A DNA stretch of 64,000 nucleotides from Cryomorphaceae bacterium (GTDB lineage: Bacteria; Bacteroidota; Bacteroidia; Flavobacteriales_D; Parvicellaceae): assembly GCA_905182525.1 (NCBI GenBank), contig CAJJBV010000002.1, positions 462,279 to 526,278 of the forward strand, given 5' to 3'. The number at the start of each line of letters is the position of its first letter. Position 1 is the stretch's first letter. Both the position numbers and the translations under genes were made by a program. The notes beneath the pieces were generated by a model. It was not told the DNA's origin. It did not search any database and saw only the letters and a list, made by a program, of their open reading frames with translations. Of the stretch, positions 1 through 12,700 are shown in pieces.

Positions 1-3000
1 AGTTGTACTTTCATTGAAAGGGTTTGGATAAACAGTTAATTCAGGTTGTAAATCTTGACCCCCAATTACATTGGTAACAACAGATTGATCTACAAAAAAG
101 CTATAATCAATTAAAAATCCAAAGTTTCCTTGTCCTTGTCCAATTACTAATATTATTGAAATCTTTAATTAGCCAACTTCCATCTAATCCTCCCCAAAAA
201 GAACCACCTAAACCATCACCATAAACATCACCTAATTCAAAAGTATAGCACTCATTAGGGGCTAAGTTCATATTTTGAATAATAGTAGTATTTGCCTGTG
301 GACCTCCTCCACCAGCATTACAATTATAATTTTGACCACTATATATAACAGTATCCCTACTGTCTTTAACATTCCAGAATGTTTCTAAACAATAATCGTC
401 TAGTAATAATTCTAGAGTAATAGGAGAAGTAATTCCACCATTTATGGTTAATACTAAAGAAATAATACTGTCACAACCTAGTGAAGAGGTTAAGGTATCT
501 GTATATACGCCAGAAGTTGTGTATTGAACACCATTAAATGTGTATGTACTACAAGAAGAAACGCTGTCTACAAAAAAGTAACTTTCAGAAATTATAAGTG
601 ACAAATTAATAATACTGTCACAACCACTAGCTGAGCTGAGAGTATCTGTATAGACTCCACTTTGAGAATATATATTCCCATTCCAAGAATAACTGTTACA
701 AGCTATGGCAGAATCAATAGTTGAAAAGGAATTGTTTATTGTAAGGTTTAATGTAACAATACTATCACATCCAGATAAAGTAGACTAAGGTATCTATAAA
801 TATTCCACTTGATAAGTAAGTATTACCGTTCCAAGAGTAAGTAGTCACATGCAGAAATATTTAGAGTATTGTTACTAGAATTATTAATTATTAAGTTAAG
901 AGTTTCAACACTGTCACAGCCGCTAGCGGTTTGTAAACTATCGTAATATGTTCCAGATTGACTATAAGTAGTTCCATTCCATAAGTAGTTACTACAAGAA
1001 GTAATACTTTCTACTGATGAGTAAGAATTATTAATAACAAGATTTAAAGTAACAATACTATCACAACCAGCACTAGTAGATAAAGTGTCATCTACTATAA
1101 GTTTCCAGTATGCAGCATGTATAAGTATTGTCCATTCCAAGAGTAAGTAATCAGCAAGCATGTAACATTTACTTGGCTCACAACAGCAGAATCTATAGTA
1201 AGATTTAGATTGTAGCAGTACTATCACAACCTACCGAGTTGGTAGTAATGAAATTATAAATTCCCGTTGCTGACGTAAGTTGATCCATTCCAGTTAACAG
1301 CATCGCAAGAAGATAAACTTGATATAGAAGAACTGGAATTATTTATAGTTAAGTTTAAAGTATCTACACAAGTACCGAAGAGTTGGTATAAGTTCCGCTA
1401 GTAGTATAACTATTTCCATTCCAAGCAAAAGAATCGCAAGCTACTTCATTACTTACATGTAGGGTTGGTGGTAATGGTTAAATCTAAAGAATCATATTGT
1501 GGACAACCTGCAGCATTCACGTTAGTGTCTACATATATTCCAGAAGCTAATAGCGTTTGTCCATTCCAAGTATAAGACTATACAGGAAGATTCGGTTACT
1601 AAACTAGTAGAAGAACTAGTTTACAGTTAAATCTAATTTGTACTAAACTATCACAACCATTTGAGCTTTGTAAGTGTAAGTGGCGGTATTGTTACTAGCA
1701 AAATAAGTAATACCATTTAACCAAGTTAAGCTATCGCATTGGGTGAGTGAGTCAGTTGTATTTGAGCTTTGGTTAAAAGTTAAATTTAGAGTTATTATAC
1801 TATCACAACCAGCTGTATTTATTAGTGAATCGTAGTAAGTTCCAGAACTTGTAAGACTAGTTCCTCCCCACTGAATAGCATTACAAACTGTAGAATCGAT
1901 TGTTATTAAATCTTTTTGATTTACTATTATTACTACGGTGTCTGACATTATACATCCAATGGAATTAATTGCTGTAGCAATATAAGTAGTAGTTGAAGCG
2001 GGCACAAAAGAAACTCCGTTTACAACATTATTGTCCCAAGCTAAACTATCTGTTGTGCTAGCAGATAAGGTAATACTACTTCCCTCACAAATACTTTGGT
2101 CTAGACCAGCATTAACAGTAGGACTAGCATTAACCGTAATAAAACCAGTTTTGGTTTCGCTGTCGCTTCCACCACTTGCAGTAGCTGTAAGAGAAACATC
2201 GTATGTTCCAGAAGCAGTATATGTGTGAGTTGGGTTTTGTAAATTAGAAGTAGTACCATCGCCAAAGTCCCAGTTCCAAGAAATGGCATTTCCAGCGCTA
2301 CTGTCTGTAAAGCTTATAGAAGAACCTACGCAAGTGGAGTTGGTATCTACTACAAAATCGGCTATAATAGCACTAATAAATATATTGGTTACTATAATAG
2401 AATCGCAGCCATTAATGGTTGTAAAATTCTCTACTACTTGAGCCGGAGAAGTATAAATAGTTCCGTTATAGGTAACACTAGGGCTGCCGCTTATGGCAGT
2501 AGTATCAAAATAAGTTGGGTAAATATCTATATTTTGAATACTGGTGTCTTTACAAGTGCTTCCATTGGTAGTGGCAACAAGCCTAACATTATAATTCCCA
2601 GGATTTAAGTAATTATAACTAGGGTTTTGTAAAGTTGTATTTCCGCCATTTCCAAAATCCCATTCATAGGTAGCAGTACCTGAAGAAATGGTGGTATTGT
2701 TGGTAAAAATAGTAGTGTCTTGAGCACAATTATTAGAAATGCTAAAGGAAGCATTAGGAGTTATTTCTACTACTACATTTTGAGTAATGTTTCCATAACA
2801 ACCCACATTGCTATACGCTCTTAATTCAACACTATAAGTACCGGAAGTATCGTATAGGTGAAGAGGATTTTGTAGGGTAGAGGTATCGCCATCGGCAAAT
2901 AGCCACTCGTAAGAATCAATAGTACCAGTAGATACCGATCCACTTCCTGTAAAAGAAGTTTGTTCGTTGGCACATGCAGAAAGATAGGTAAAGCTGGCCG

Positions 3001-6000
3001 TTGGTACATTGTCTCTATAAATGGTTTTTGTAAGGGTATCGTTATTTATGTTTTCATCGGAAGTATTTACCAGCCACGCTTTAAAAACATAATTGCCAAT
3101 AGCGCTTAAATCTTCTGTAGTGGTGAAGGTATAATCGATGTCGCTAAAGGTAGTTCCAGTAATAGTTTCGGTAGTAATGGCCCCGCCATTTACTTGGTAG
3201 GCTATTTGTAAATCTATAAATGCAGCATCGCCATATTGTACTACTCTAAACTCTACTGCTTCACTGTTGGTATGGAAACAGTTTAGGGTAGGTTGCAATA
3301 AATCTAGTATGCCAAAGTCTACTGTAAATTCTTGTGCGCCTATGTCGGGAGCAGATGCATTTCTTACTTCGTTGTCTATATCTACATTACAGCCAGGAAC
3401 ATAAATACCAGCACCGTTTAGTTGTCGCTGGCTTACCATTAAGTTCGTATTAGATACGAAGAAGGGGTTTACCTTAAGGGAGTTGGCATCGCTGCCCATG
3501 GCGCGCCTAATGCGCTTACGCTGCTATAGTTATTAGTTGTTAAAGTTGGCAATAGAGTTGCCTGTGGTGTAGTAACAGTTGTAGTCCCAGTCTGGGATTG
3601 GTTAAGGTCTTGCTACAAATAATGGAGTACCACCGCCGATGGTAGAGAAGATATTATTTTTAACGTAATGTTACTAACATCGCCAGCTAAGTAGAGGCCG
3701 TAGCTAGAGGCACTGCTGTACCAGAGTTTTCTATACTGTTGTGAGCAATTACAGTACCGCTTAAAGAGCTATTAGAGCTTAGATAGATGGCTTTACTTTC
3801 TAGCTGGCCTTTTGTATGAATGTAGTTATTGGCTATGAATGTATTACCATCAGTTATTGTAATAGCACTTTTATTTTCAACATTTAAAATTTGATTGCCT
3901 ACAATACTGTCTACATATCTTACATATTCAAAATAATTGTCGTTGTTAAAAATATTTTCTTTTACTACTACATAGTCTTGATCGCCGCAATATAAAGCTG
4001 TTTCTACCACCATCTATGGAGTTTCCTGTTATTAAAAGAGTATCGTTACTATTATTATTACTTATATCATTTATATATAGAGATTTATAACATCCATTTA
4101 TGTTGTTGTTTTTAATTATAAACTTTCCACCTAAGTCATCATTGTTATTCTATTATATATATCCCATTGTCACCTTTTATGTTGTTATTTCCTGTAATGT
4201 TTACGGTGTTATATATAGTGGTGCTACTGGCTATTAACCTTATACAGGCGCTGTAAGAAAAGTCGTTGTTGGTAATGTTACAACCTGTGGAATTTTCGAT
4301 TATTAGTTTATCTGCATGGTTATAACTAGAACTAATGGTAGGGTCATAACTTTCGAATCTACAGTTGGTAACATTTACAGAGTCGCAGTTGGTGATTAAA
4401 AAAGGATTCGTGACTACACTAGAATTATTATCAAAAGTCATGTCTTTTAGGGTAATGCCTTTAATATTGTTAAGTGAGAAAAGTAAGTGAGTAGCAGTGT
4501 TGGCATGCTCTAAAGTAACTAAGCTACTGTCGCCACTTTCGCCTTTTATGGTAATGGTATTGGTAAAGCTATTTCCAGGAATGTTGCTAATAATAAGTTG
4601 ATCGTCGTACACACCGTCACGAACGTTGATGGTTACTGGGCAAGTTATACCAGCGTTATTTAAAATAGTAGAAAGTTCGCTAAAGCTGGTAAAGTCCGGA
4701 TTAGTACCCCCCAACGTATACGTGCCGCATAGGGAAGTTACCAAGTTGTTTAGCTGTATAGTATCGTTGTAAGCGTTGCAGTCGGTAACTCCATTTGGGT
4801 TTTCTACCCAAGTTTGTAAGTTGTATATGCTGGCTCCAGAAAAGGTGTAGTTACTGGCAATAGTTACTGGTACTGTAGCTTTACTAGCTAAGTTTCCTGT
4901 CCAAGTAAAAGGGGTTTGCACTGCTCCGTTTACCGACCAAGCAATACTAACTGATGTAAGTGGGTTACTGCCTTGGTTGGAAAGTAGTACTTCAATATTG
5001 TTGGTATTGCTAGCTTAGTGGTGCAGTAGGGTTTACAATACTATTAATACCAGCATCGTTATTACAAAACACAAATTCTTTAGCGCCCATGGTAGTAGGG
5101 CTGGTTCTACTAGTGCCGTTAATATCTAAAGGAGCGGAAGCCAACAGCGTGCCTGTTTGTAACTGCGATTGGTTTACAGTTAAGTTCGTGTTAGATACGA
5201 AGAAGGGGTTTACCTTAAGGGAGTTGGCATCGCTACCTAGGACGGTACCTAGTGCACTTACGCTGGAGTAGTTATTACCGTTGTAACTAGCTAGCGTGTT
5301 TCCAACGTTGTTGTAATAGCAGTTGTAGTCCCAGTCTACGTTGGATTGTGTTACAGCTTTTAGGGGAATACCACCACCGCTGGTGTATAGGATATTATTT
5401 TTCACTTTTAGTCCAGCAGAAATATCACTTTCTACATACATGGCACTACCAGAAAAAGCAGTGTGGTTAATACTGTTGTGCGCTACAGTTATGGGGGAAT
5501 AATTTTGATTTATATATAAGCCATAAATATCGTCACTTCCGCTAGAGGATACGTCTATATAATTGTTGGCAAAATAACCTTTTCTGTAAAGTCGAATACC
5601 ATAGTTACTTGTGTGTATATTGACAAAACGGTTAGAAATAATACTGTCACATTCATAAAACTGGATAGAAACTCCTTGAAGATCATTATTTTTAAAAATG
5701 ATATAATCTCTATTAGTGTTACCCGGAGTCCCATCAATATAAAAAGACCCGGTGTAAGAGTCGTTGAAATAGATAGATTTATTATTGGAGACAATAAGAG
5801 TATCACTATAACCATTACTGCTATATAAATTTGACGATACCCCCCCGGCTTGTGAGAAGATATTGTTATCTATTAAAACTTTAAAGCTATTGGAATAGCC
5901 TTTAGTTATCTGTATATACCCACGATTAGTTGATGTTGAGTCCCCTATAACATTATTGGTAATGTTAATAGAAAGCTGCTCGTTATTGTTTGCATTATCA

Positions 6001-9000
6001 TTAAAAACAACTGAAGGATATCCATAATTATTTTTAAAGTAATTATTTTTTAGAGAAACTCCAGTAGAAGAATTAAATTGTAATTGAAACTGATCCAAAA
6101 TACAGTTGGTGAATAAGACCGAATCACAATCAGTGATGTTAGAAAAATTATATTCATTATTATGTCTTAGGTGTAAATCTTTAATAGTAATGCCTTTTAT
6201 GTTAGAGAAGGAAATAACGTTATTGTCAAAATTATTAGACGCCCAATAAATTTGAGCCAAGCTACTGTCGCCGCTTTCGCCTTGAATGGTAATGGTATTG
6301 GCAAAGCTATTTCCAGTAACATTACTTAATATAAATTGTTCGTTGTAAATACCGTCTCTAACGTTAATAGTTACTGGGCAAGTCATACCAGCGTTATTTA
6401 AAATAGTAGAAAGTTCGCTAAAGCTGGCAAAGTCCGGATTAGTACCCCCCAATGTATACGTGCCGCAGAGGGAAACTACCAAGTTGTTTAAACTGGTAGT
6501 GTCGTTATAAGCATTGCAGTCGGTAACTGAGTTGGGGTTTTCTACCCAAGTTTGTAAGTTGTAAATACTTGCTCCAGAAAAGGTGTAGTTACTGGCAATG
6601 GTTACTGGTACTGTAGCTTTACTAGCTAAGTTACCTGTCCAAGTAAAAGGGGTTTGCACTGCTCCGTTTACCGACCAAGCAATACTAACTGATGTAAGTG
6701 GGTTACTGCCTTGGTTGGAAAGTAGTACTTCAATATTGTTGGTATTGCTAGTTAGCGGCGTAGAGGGACTTATAAAGCTAATAATACCAGCATCGTTATT
6801 ACAAAACACAAATTCTTTAGCGCCCATGGTAGTAGGGCTGGTTCTACTAGTGCCGTTAATATCTAAAGGAGCGGAAGACAATAAAGTGCCTTCTTGCAAT
6901 AGTGCTTGGTTTATGGTTAAGTTAGTATCAGAGATGAAGAAGGGGTTTAAGTTAAGTGAGTTGGCATCGCTACCTAGGACGGTACCTAGTGCACTTACGC
7001 TGGAGTAGTTATTACCGTTGTAACTAGCTAGCGTGTTTCCAACGTTGTTGTAATAGCAGTTGTAGTCCCAGTCTACGTTGGATTGTGTTACAGCTTTTAG
7101 GGGAATACCACCACCGCTGGTGTATAGGATATTATTTTTCACTTTTAGTCCAGCAGAAATATCACTTTCTACATACATGGCACTACCAGAAAAAGCAGTG
7201 TGGTTAATACTGTTGTGCGCTACAGTTATGGGGGAATAATTTTGATTTATATATAAGCCATAAATATCGTCACTTCCGCTAGAGGATACGTCTATATAAT
7301 TGTTGGCAAAATAACCTTTTCTGTAAAGTCGAATACCATAGTTACTTGTGTGTATATTGACAAAACGGTTAGAAATAATACTGTCACATTCATAAAACTG
7401 GATAGAAACTCCTTGAAGATCATTATTTTTAAAAATGATATAATCTCTATTAGTGTTACCCGGAGTCCCATCAATATAAAAAGACCCGGTGTAAGAGTCG
7501 TTGAAATAGATAGATTTATTATTGGAGACAATAAGAGTATCACTATAACCATTACTGCTATATAAATTTGACGATACCCCCCCGGCTTGTGAGAAGATAT
7601 TGTTATCTATTAAAACTTTAAAGCTATTGGAATAGCCTTTAGTTATCTGTATATACCCACGATTAGTTGATGTTGAGTCCCCTATAACATTGTTGGTAAT
7701 GTTAATAGAAAGCTGCTCGTTATTGTTTGCATTATCATTAAAAACAACTGAAGGATATCCATAATTATTTTTAAAGTAATTATTTTTTAGAGAAACTCCA
7801 GTAGAAGAATTAAATTGTAATTGAAACTGATCCAAAATACAGTTGGTGAATAAGACCGAATCACAATCAGTGATGTTAGAAAAATTATATTCATTATTAT
7901 GTCTTAGGTGTAAATCTTTAATAGTAATGCCTTTTATGTTAGAGAAGGAAATAACGTTATTGTCAAAATTATTAGACGCCCAATAAATTTGAGCCAAGCT
8001 ACTGTCGCCGCTTTCGCCTTGAATGGTAATGGTATTGGCAAAGCTATTTCCAGTAACATTACTTAATATAAATTGTTCGTTGTAAATACCGTCTCTAACG
8101 TTAATAGTTACTGGGCAAGTCATACCAGCGTTATTTAAAATAGTAGAAAGTTCGCTAAAGCTGGCAAAGTCCGGATTAGTACCCCCCAATGTATACGTGC
8201 CGCAGAGGGAAGCCGAAACATCTTCAGAAATATCGTCGTTGGCACTATTTAAGTCTGTTCCGCCATTGGGGTTTTCTACCCAAATTCTTAAAGTTTGTAT
8301 TATTCCAGGTGAAAAATTATAATTGCCTATTACAATATTACTTTCTGTACCACCCACTGCTAAACTGCCGCTCCAAGAATAGCTAGATTGCAATACCCCA
8401 TCTAAACTCCATTTTATAGTGGCACTAGTTAATACCGAACCACCAGTATTGGATAAACTTGCTTCAATATTTTGACTTGCCCGCAGCAAATGGCATAACT
8501 GGATTGTCTATTGCCGAAATAGAGGCGTCCAAAGCTAGTGGAGCATATACCTGTATATTGTCTACCGCCCAAAAATTGTTTTGATTGCCACTCCAAACAA
8601 ATTTTATTTTGGCGTTGCTTACAGTAGCTGCCCATTGAGAAATATTTACCAATTTACTTTCTACACCATTGGTACTATCTGTATAAGTAGCAGCAACATT
8701 CCAATTGGTACCATCAAAAACTTGTAATGTTCCACTAGGCCCATTAGACCCAGCAAAATAATGATCGAAATATAAAAGTACGTTGTTTGTACCAGAACAA
8801 TCTAAGGTTTTAGAAACCAGTTCTGCCGATTCTGCACCCGAATTGGAAGAATAGTTTTCACTATCGAAAATGGCAAATGTTCCAATAATAGGAAAGCCAA
8901 TGGTTCTACTTCCAGGATTGTCGAAACGCCATAAGTCACTAGCAGTACCAGTAATGGTATTGTTGCTCCAAGCAGTAGGTGGGGTAGTGCCACTAGCCGA

Positions 9001-9096
9001 AGAAAAATCTTCGTTTAGTATATAGCTTTGAGCATTAGAAACTACCCAAATATTAACTAAAAAAATAAGAGCTGAAAACCTTAAAAAACTGTTCAT
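1..9096 (-). CDS. Giant T9SS-exported adhesin (partial at the left edge, frameshifted)
   Basis: Read as one gene of more than 3,000 codons whose 3' end lies beyond base 1. The start at 9096 gives a signal peptide (hydrophobic core, cleavage after SNAQ). Then come a MAM/choice-of-anchor-J-like domain (about 8550-9020), CARDB-like segments alternating with right-handed beta-helix units that open with GTYTLGGTNPDF (three units, about 3500-8470), at least three PKD domains with WDFGDG-type motifs (about 2200-2960), Cys repeats of the type CDSIVTLNL...SYxWNGxxYxxSGTY (about 590-1900), a YGDG module (about 185-440) and the start of a sorting domain (VYPNPFNEST, about 1-35). It should be exported by the type IX system and stay at the cell surface, probably for adhesion. 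The reading frame breaks near 8485, 5012, 4150, 4015, 3690, 3500, 1640, 1230, 820 and 605. The domain order stays collinear across the breaks, so I treat it as one gene. The substrate is unknown. Confidence 0.8.
590..1900. repeat. Array of Cys-rich ~45-50-codon repeats in adhesin C-terminal region
   Basis: On the minus strand this region repeatedly encodes a unit containing GCDSI(V/I)(T/S)LNL, a short Asn/Ser-rich link, a CxSYxWNG core and SGTYxDSL. The units are degenerate at DNA level and several frames are used because of one-base indels. The same family forms the array in the neighbouring giant gene at about 10440-12300. Each unit carries two conserved cysteines, which suggests small disulfide-linked beta modules forming a stalk. 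Confidence 0.8.
5219..6474. repeat. Tandem duplication within adhesin gene, copy A
   Basis: This stretch is repeated 1737 bases further right at 6956-8211. I found a single base difference over about 1.25 kb (near 5953 versus 7690). The offset is a multiple of three (579 codons), so the frame is kept. It encodes one beta-helix unit. The bases left of 5219 (about 4920-5215) are also related to 6657-6952, but with visible divergence, so the full repeat unit is about 1.74 kb. Confidence 0.92.
6956..8211. repeat. Tandem duplication within adhesin gene, copy B
   Basis: Partner of 5219-6474 at a 1737-base offset. Identity stops sharply at 8211, where this copy runs into a different linker (towards the N-terminal CARDB-like segment), while copy A runs into sequence like that at 4740. 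A third, clearly diverged beta-helix unit lies at about 4145-4740. Confidence 0.92.
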
Positions 9097-9123
9097 AAAA
9101 TTAATTTTTCTATAAAATAGAAA

Positions 9124-9139
9124 CTTATTTTTAAATAAG
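9124..9139 (-). other. Perfect hairpin in the leader of the adhesin gene
   Basis: CTTATTT-TT-AAATAAG is a perfect 7-bp stem with a 2-base loop, about 28 bases ahead of the start at 9096 and downstream of the predicted transcription start. A second small inverted repeat, TAGGT...ACCTA, lies at 9160-9175. They may form structure in the mRNA leader. The function is not known. Confidence 0.4.
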
Positions 9140-9196
9140 CTAAAAATATTAGGTGCTATTAGGTGAGTTTACCTATTTCTAGATTAAATTATTAAG

Positions 9197-9228
9197 CAAA
9201 TATAAAATATGAATGTGTTTTTAGCAAA
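9197..9228 (-). promoter_or_regulatory. Bacteroidota-type promoter for the adhesin gene
   Basis: On the minus strand TTTG (9228-9225) is followed after 20 bases by TATATTTG (9204-9197), matching the Bacteroidota sigma consensus TTTG-N19/20-TAnnTTTG. The predicted start of transcription is near 9190, giving a leader of about 95 bases before the start codon at 9096. Confidence 0.6.
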
Positions 9229-9247
9229 TTCCTAAAATTGGAAAATG

Positions 9248-9781
9248 CTACTTAAACTTTTTAACTGGAATTTTTTTTAGTTTTTTTAAAAAAATAGCAT
9301 CGTATAGCAATAAATATCCGCCTTGTAACATGATAGAATTTCCAAATCCTTGGTTTTGAGAAGTATTAGATTTACTGTTTTTTATAATAAGCCCAGAAAC
9401 TATATAGGCAACGTCTAGCCCCATATTTATTAAAAGACTTGTTTGTGTTTTTTTCTTTTTAGCTAAAAGCCCGTTAATATCCCATGGTTTTTTACTGTCT
9501 TTATGAACCAAGAAATGTCCCAAACCAACAATGCCAGCATTTAGTAAATTCCAGTTAAAGTTCATTTCATGAAAATATTCATTACTAGTACTAGAGGAAT
9601 ATAATTTTTTACTTAAAATTGGACTAATTACAAGATTTGCAGCCGACCAACTAGAAAGTAATAGTAGCGACTGTTGCTGTTTTTTGTAAAAAGAATCGTG
9701 AAAATTTAAACTGTCTTGAGCTGAAACAATTCCAATTGTAAACAAACCAATTAATAGCAATACATACTTAGAATTTTTCAT
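9248..9781 (-). CDS. Small multi-span membrane protein, possibly DUF6992-like
   Basis: 177 aa. An N-terminal signal peptide or first membrane segment ends in VSAQ, and three further hydrophobic stretches follow (around residues 35-55, 75-95, 120-140). The core EMNFNWNLLNAGI recalls DUF6992-type Bacteroidota proteins, but I assign that only tentatively from memory. It starts 18 bases after the stop of the giant M43/GH16 gene on the same strand, so the two are probably co-transcribed. The lysine-rich C-terminus (KKIPVKKFK) would face the cytoplasm. No catalytic motif is visible and the function is unknown. Confidence 0.75.
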   Translation of the reverse strand: MKNSKYVLLLIGLFTIGIVSAQDSLNFHDSFYKKQQQSLLLLSSWSAANLVISPILSKKLYSSSTSNEYFHEMNFNWNLLNAGIVGLGHFLVHKDSKKPWDINGLLAKKKKTQTSLLINMGLDVAYIVSGLIIKNSKSNTSQNQGFGNSIMLQGGYLLLYDAIFLKKLKKIPVKKFK

Positions 9782-9799
9782 TTTATTAACTTTTAAAAA

Positions 9800-12700
9800 T
9801 TACTCAATTATTAATTTCACAGGTTTTAAACTAGACTGGTTTTTCACAACTAACCAATATACGCCGCCACTTGAAGAAATATTTTCAAGGGTAAATTCAT
9901 TGCTATTGGTAGTTAAAGATTTAACTATTCTTCCGCTTATATCGAAAACCTCTATGATATGCGGGCCATCAATATTTTGAATTTTTACGGTTGTACTTTC
10001 ATTAAAAGGATTCGGATAAACTGCAATACCAGCATTCGAAAATTGATTTTCTATAACACTAGTAACAACAGATTGCCCTACTAAAAAACTGTACTCAACA
10101 ATAAATCCAAAATCTCCTTGACCTTGTCCAATTACAATATTATTCAAGTCTTTAATAATCCAATTGCCATCAGTACCATTCCAAAAAGAAGCTCCTAATC
10201 CATCTCCATAGTAATCGTTTAATTCAAAAGTGTAACAATCGTTAGGATCTAAGAACATAATTTCGGTAATAGTGGTATTTGCTTGAGCTCCCCCGCCACT
10301 TGGATTACAGTTGTAATTTTGACCGCTGTACCACACAGAATCTTGACTGTCTTTTACACTCCAAAAAGTTTCTAAACAATAGTCATCGAGTAGTAGCTCT
10401 AAAGTAATTGGTGAAGTTACATCGTCGTTGATGGTTAAATATAATGTTTGAATACTGTCACATGTTACACTAGATAATACAGTATCTATATAAACTCCAG
10501 AAGAGTCGTACTGATTCCCATTCCAAATATAGCTTTGGCAAGCCGCAACAGTATCGACAGTAAAAATATTTCCAGAAATTATTAGCGATAATATATTTAC
10601 ACTATCGCAGCCACTTAAACTAGATAAACTGTCGTAGTATATTCCACTTTGAGTGTAGGTATTTCCATTCCAAGAATAGCTGTTACAAGAATTTACCGTA
10701 TCAATATTAGAGTAAGTATTATTTATAGTAAGATTTAAGGTAACAATACTGTCACATCCCAAGCTGCTAGTAGAAGAATCTACATATGTTCCACTTTGAG
10801 TATATGTAACTCCATTCCAAGAGTAGGAATTACAAGCAATAATTGGTATATTATTATTTGTTGATTGATTAATAGTTAAGCTAAGTATTGTAACGCTATC
10901 GCAACCAAAAGTATTAAGTAAACTATCATAATAAGTTCCGCTTTGGTTGTAAGTAACTCCATTCCAAGAATAAGAGTCCGCAAGCACTTATGCTTACATT
11001 ATTTGTACTTGATGAATTTATAGTTAGGATAAGTGTTGAAACACTATCGCAACCACCAGCAGTTAAAGAACTGTCTAAGTAAGTTCCACTTTGGCTGTAA
11101 GTATTGCCATTCCAAGAATAAGAGTTACAAGCGGAAATATTCTGAGATGTAATAATAACCGAATCAATAGTTAAGTTAAGGGTAGAAATGCTATCGCAAC
11201 CAGAAGCAGTTAAAGAACTGTCATAGTAAGTTCCACTTTGGTTGTAAGTAACTCCATTCCAAGAATAAGAGTTACAAGCGGAAATATTCTGAGATGTAAT
11301 AATAACCGAATCAATAGTTAAGTTAAGGGTAGAAATACTATCGCAACCAGCAGCAGTTAAAGAACTGTCGTAGTAAGTTCCACTTTGGTTGTAAGTATTG
11401 CCATTCCAAGAATAAGAGTTACAAGCGGAAATATTCTGAGATGTAATAATAACCGAATCAATAGTTAAGTTAAGGGTAGAAATACTATCGCAACCAGCAG
11501 CAGTTAAAGAACTGTCTAGTAAGTTCCACTTTGGTTGTAAGTATTGCCATTCCAAGAATAAGAGTTACATGCGGAAATATTCTGAGATGTAATAATAACC
11601 GAATCAATAGTTAAGTTAAGGGTAGAAATACTATCGCAACCAGCAGCAGTTAAAGAACTGTCGTAGTAAGTTCCACTTTGGTTGTAAGTATTTCCATTCC
11701 AAGAATAAGAGTTGCAGGCAGTTATATTTTCCGAACTACTTATTGTAGAATTAATAGTTAAGTTTAAAGTAATAATACTATCACAACCAGCAGCAGTTTG
11801 TAATGTGTAAGTAGCAGAGTTATTGCTGGAAGTGTAAGTAATTCCATCAATCCAGTTGATGCTATCACAAGTAGAAATCACATCAGTTTCGCCTTTTGTT
11901 TGGTTAATAACAAGAATTAGAGTAGCTGTACTATCACAACCATTTGAGTTGGTAGTTAAGAAGTTATAACTTCCGGAGTTTGAGTAGTTAATGCCATTCC
12001 AAAGTAAAGAATCACATGATGTAACATTTGAAATTGAAGAATTAGAATTATTTATTGTTAAAAATAAGCTATCTACACAACTACTACCTGTAGTGTAATA
12101 AGTTCCACTTGTTGTATAAGTTGTGCCATTCCAAATTAAAGAATCGCAACTAATTTCTGTAGTTAAATTAGGAGTATTATTAATTATTAAATTCAAAGAA
12201 TCTATTAATGTGACAACCCACTGCGTTTGTTAAAGTATCTACATAAATTCCAGTAGCAGTAAGAGTTTGTCCATTCCAAATATAACTACTACAAGATATT
12301 GTTGCTAAATAAGTTAGATGAAGAAGAATTTATTGTTAAATCTAGATTAACTAAGCTATCGCAGTTTAAAGAATTTTGTAAAGTATAAGTAGCAGTGTTG
12401 TTGCTAGAAGAATAAGTAATACCATCTATCCAAGTAATGCTATCGCAAGAAGTAAGAACATCTGTTCCAGTAGAGCTTTGGTTAACTGTTAAATTAAGCG
12501 TTACTAAACTATCGCAACCAGCTGAATTTGTCTAATTGTAAGTAGCGCTATTATTACTTGATAAATATTTGATTCCATCAATCCAAGTAAGACTATCGCA
12601 AGCAGAAATAACATCTGTTCCAATTGAACTTTGGCTTACTGTTAAGTTAAGGGCAACTACACTATCACAACCCGCAGAACTTTGCAATGTGTATGTAGCA

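Noticed and set aside
5613..7565. Two identical plus-strand ORFs of 71 codons
   Set aside because: They are antisense shadows of the duplicated adhesin segment.
10890..11780. Regular repeats that could be taken for a CRISPR array
   Set aside because: The 147-base units are coding, contiguous and without unique spacers.
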